A DNA stretch of 64,000 bases, taken from NCBI RefSeq assembly GCF_049686335.1, contig NZ_JBAVHX010000009.1:124001-188000 (forward strand). Direction: 5' to 3'. Shown here piece by piece: positions 63,229 to 64,000 of this stretch; position 1 is the stretch's first letter; each line of letters opens with the position of its first letter. Below the pieces are notes generated by a model that was not told the DNA's origin, made no database searches, and saw nothing but the letters and a program-made list of their open reading frames with translations. The translations under genes and the position numbers were made by a program. The DNA comes from Buttiauxella sp049686335. GTDB taxonomy: Bacteria > Pseudomonadota > Gammaproteobacteria > Enterobacterales > Enterobacteriaceae.

Positions 63229-63378
63229 TCATTTGCCCGCAACCGGCAACATAATCTCTTTTAAGATTTCGTAGCGCTGCTGCGGCGAAAGCCAAATCAA
63301 ACCTAACAATTTATGCGCCTGCCCTTCGTGCTCAAACTGGGTTTTTAACTGTTTCAAGAAGCTTTTTGTCGTGTTCAT
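63229..63378 (-). CDS. 49-residue small protein, unrecognised
   Basis: Sequence starts MNTTKSFLKQLKTQFEHEG and ends KEIMLPVAGK; amphipathic, helical. A strong GGAGGT precedes the ATG. It lies between the hydrolase and rna, on the rna strand. The ribosome site makes it likely to be translated. Function unknown. Confidence 0.6.
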   Translation of the reverse strand: MNTTKSFLKQLKTQFEHEGQAHKLLGLIWLSPQQRYEILKEIMLPVAGK

Positions 63379-63471
63379 TTTTTACCTCCGTTTTCGATAG
63401 TCAAAGCATATGACTACAAATGCGGAACTAATAGTGAACTGATTGTTTTTTGACTTCCGTATTTAAGCGAG

Positions 63472-64000
63472 TTAGTAGCCGACCGCATCAAGTCGGAACT
63501 GTTTGGCACAGTTACCGGGATTTTTTTGCGTGGCGAATGAGCTTTCAGTTAACGGGCCGTTAATTTGCCCGGCATCAAGTGAGATTTGCATCTCCGTCAG
63601 ATAAGCCGGATTGCCGTTACAGGTCAGCTTAACTGCTTTCACCGCATCGCTACCCCAACTCTTTTCCAGCGCTTTATTGAATGCTTTACGGGTGACTACG
63701 TTGCCATAGTTTTCCGCAAGGAAAGTGCCCAATGCGCTTTGTTTGAATTCACCATTCAGGCGAACCATCGTCGCGAAATATGCATTGGGATCAAAGCCGA
63801 AACAGGCGCCATGTTTAGCATATTCGTATCGTTCAAGGCAGGATTTGCCGCCCGCACCAGGCATAACGCCCGCGAGTTTGCCGGCGACGTCTGCGGATAA
63901 TTCAGGTGCGGGAGCCTGGCACTTTTGCGAACCGCGTACTTCCGCCATATTTGGCACCGGGCGCGTTGAGCAGCCGTAACGCATCCAGCGTTTTTCATCT
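63472..64000 (-). CDS. rna: Ribonuclease I, C-terminal part (5' end outside window)
   Basis: At least 176 C-terminal residues, in frame to the window edge. RNase T2-family motif ERYEYAKHGACFGFD (CAS II with catalytic His) is intact, with KSWGSDAVKAVKLTCNGNPAYLTE and the final KQFRLDAVGY as in E. coli RNase I. The N-terminal signal peptide and first active-site motif lie outside. Periplasmic nonspecific RNase. Confidence 0.95.
   Translation of the reverse strand, partial: DEKRWMRYGCSTRPVPNMAEVRGSQKCQAPAPELSADVAGKLAGVMPGAGGKSCLERYEYAKHGACFGFDPNAYFATMVRLNGEFKQSALGTFLAENYGNVVTRKAFNKALEKSWGSDAVKAVKLTCNGNPAYLTEMQISLDAGQINGPLTESSFATQKNPGNCAKQFRLDAVGY

Overview
The window is a stretch of enterobacterial chromosome. 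The folD-ybcJ-ybcI block, rnk, the rna 3' end, a GntR-type gluconate permease locus, an argU-type tRNA and an ERIC element all point to the Enterobacteriaceae. Sequence similarity to E. coli proteins is close but not identical (for example Rnk and RNase I), so a relative of Enterobacter, Klebsiella, Kluyvera or Citrobacter fits better than E. coli. I cannot fix the genus.

Region 1 (1-32.6 kb) is a mosaic CP4-57-like genomic island. Its left end carries a minus-strand operon: a 1476-residue sacsin-like GHKL ATPase with a C-terminal DUF3883 domain, then an OLD-family ATPase/TOPRIM nuclease, then a UvrD-like helicase cut by the window edge. The last two match the architecture of the Gabija anti-phage system (GajA/GajB). 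The upstream ATPase-nuclease looks like an added third component and is the best candidate here for an undescribed system. The island backbone follows: yfjP-yfjQ-yfjR-ypjK-yfjS-yfjT (8.1-12.0 kb), resuming at 30.4 kb with yfjY-yfjZ-ypjF (RadC-like protein and a CbeA/CbtA-type pair) and a DUF4942 protein.

Between the two backbone halves (12.5-30.2 kb) lies cargo, bracketed by two short tandem-repeat arrays. The cargo holds (a) an AT-rich mannose-family PTS operon (IIA, IIB, IIC, IID) with a C45/AAT-family Ntn hydrolase; (b) a GC-richer citrate lyase operon citCDEFXG without a citrate transporter or CitAB; (c) a convergent PRD-type regulator; and (d) a resistance-like cluster: a Vat-like acetyltransferase, two GNATs, GrpB, an APH(6)-like kinase, a short tyrosine recombinase and a P-loop kinase. 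Hairpin-forming repeats containing GTCCGCT are scattered among the genes of (d).

Region 2 (32.68-55.34 kb) is a compact podovirus-like prophage integrated in the 3' half of a tRNA-Arg(UCU) gene, with 51-bp direct repeats as attL and attR. It has an integrase, a highly structured non-coding leader, terminase subunits, a portal protein, a scaffold-like protein, putative ejection proteins, a DUF5309-like major capsid protein with an apparent -1 frameshift extension into an Ig-like domain, tail genes, a serine recombinase, a Cro-like repressor with two operators, and small early genes including a Ref-like HNH protein and an atypical cytosine-methyltransferase-fold protein. I see no CI-type repressor, replication gene or endolysin. 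A short cis-element is repeated before the terminase, scaffold and capsid genes.

Region 3 (55.3-64.0 kb) is core chromosome: argU, folD, ybcJ, ybcI, a MalX/MalI-like PTS permease and LacI-family repressor with tandem operators, rnk, a GntP-family permease with GntR-like sites, an alpha/beta hydrolase, a 49-residue ORF and the 3' part of rna.
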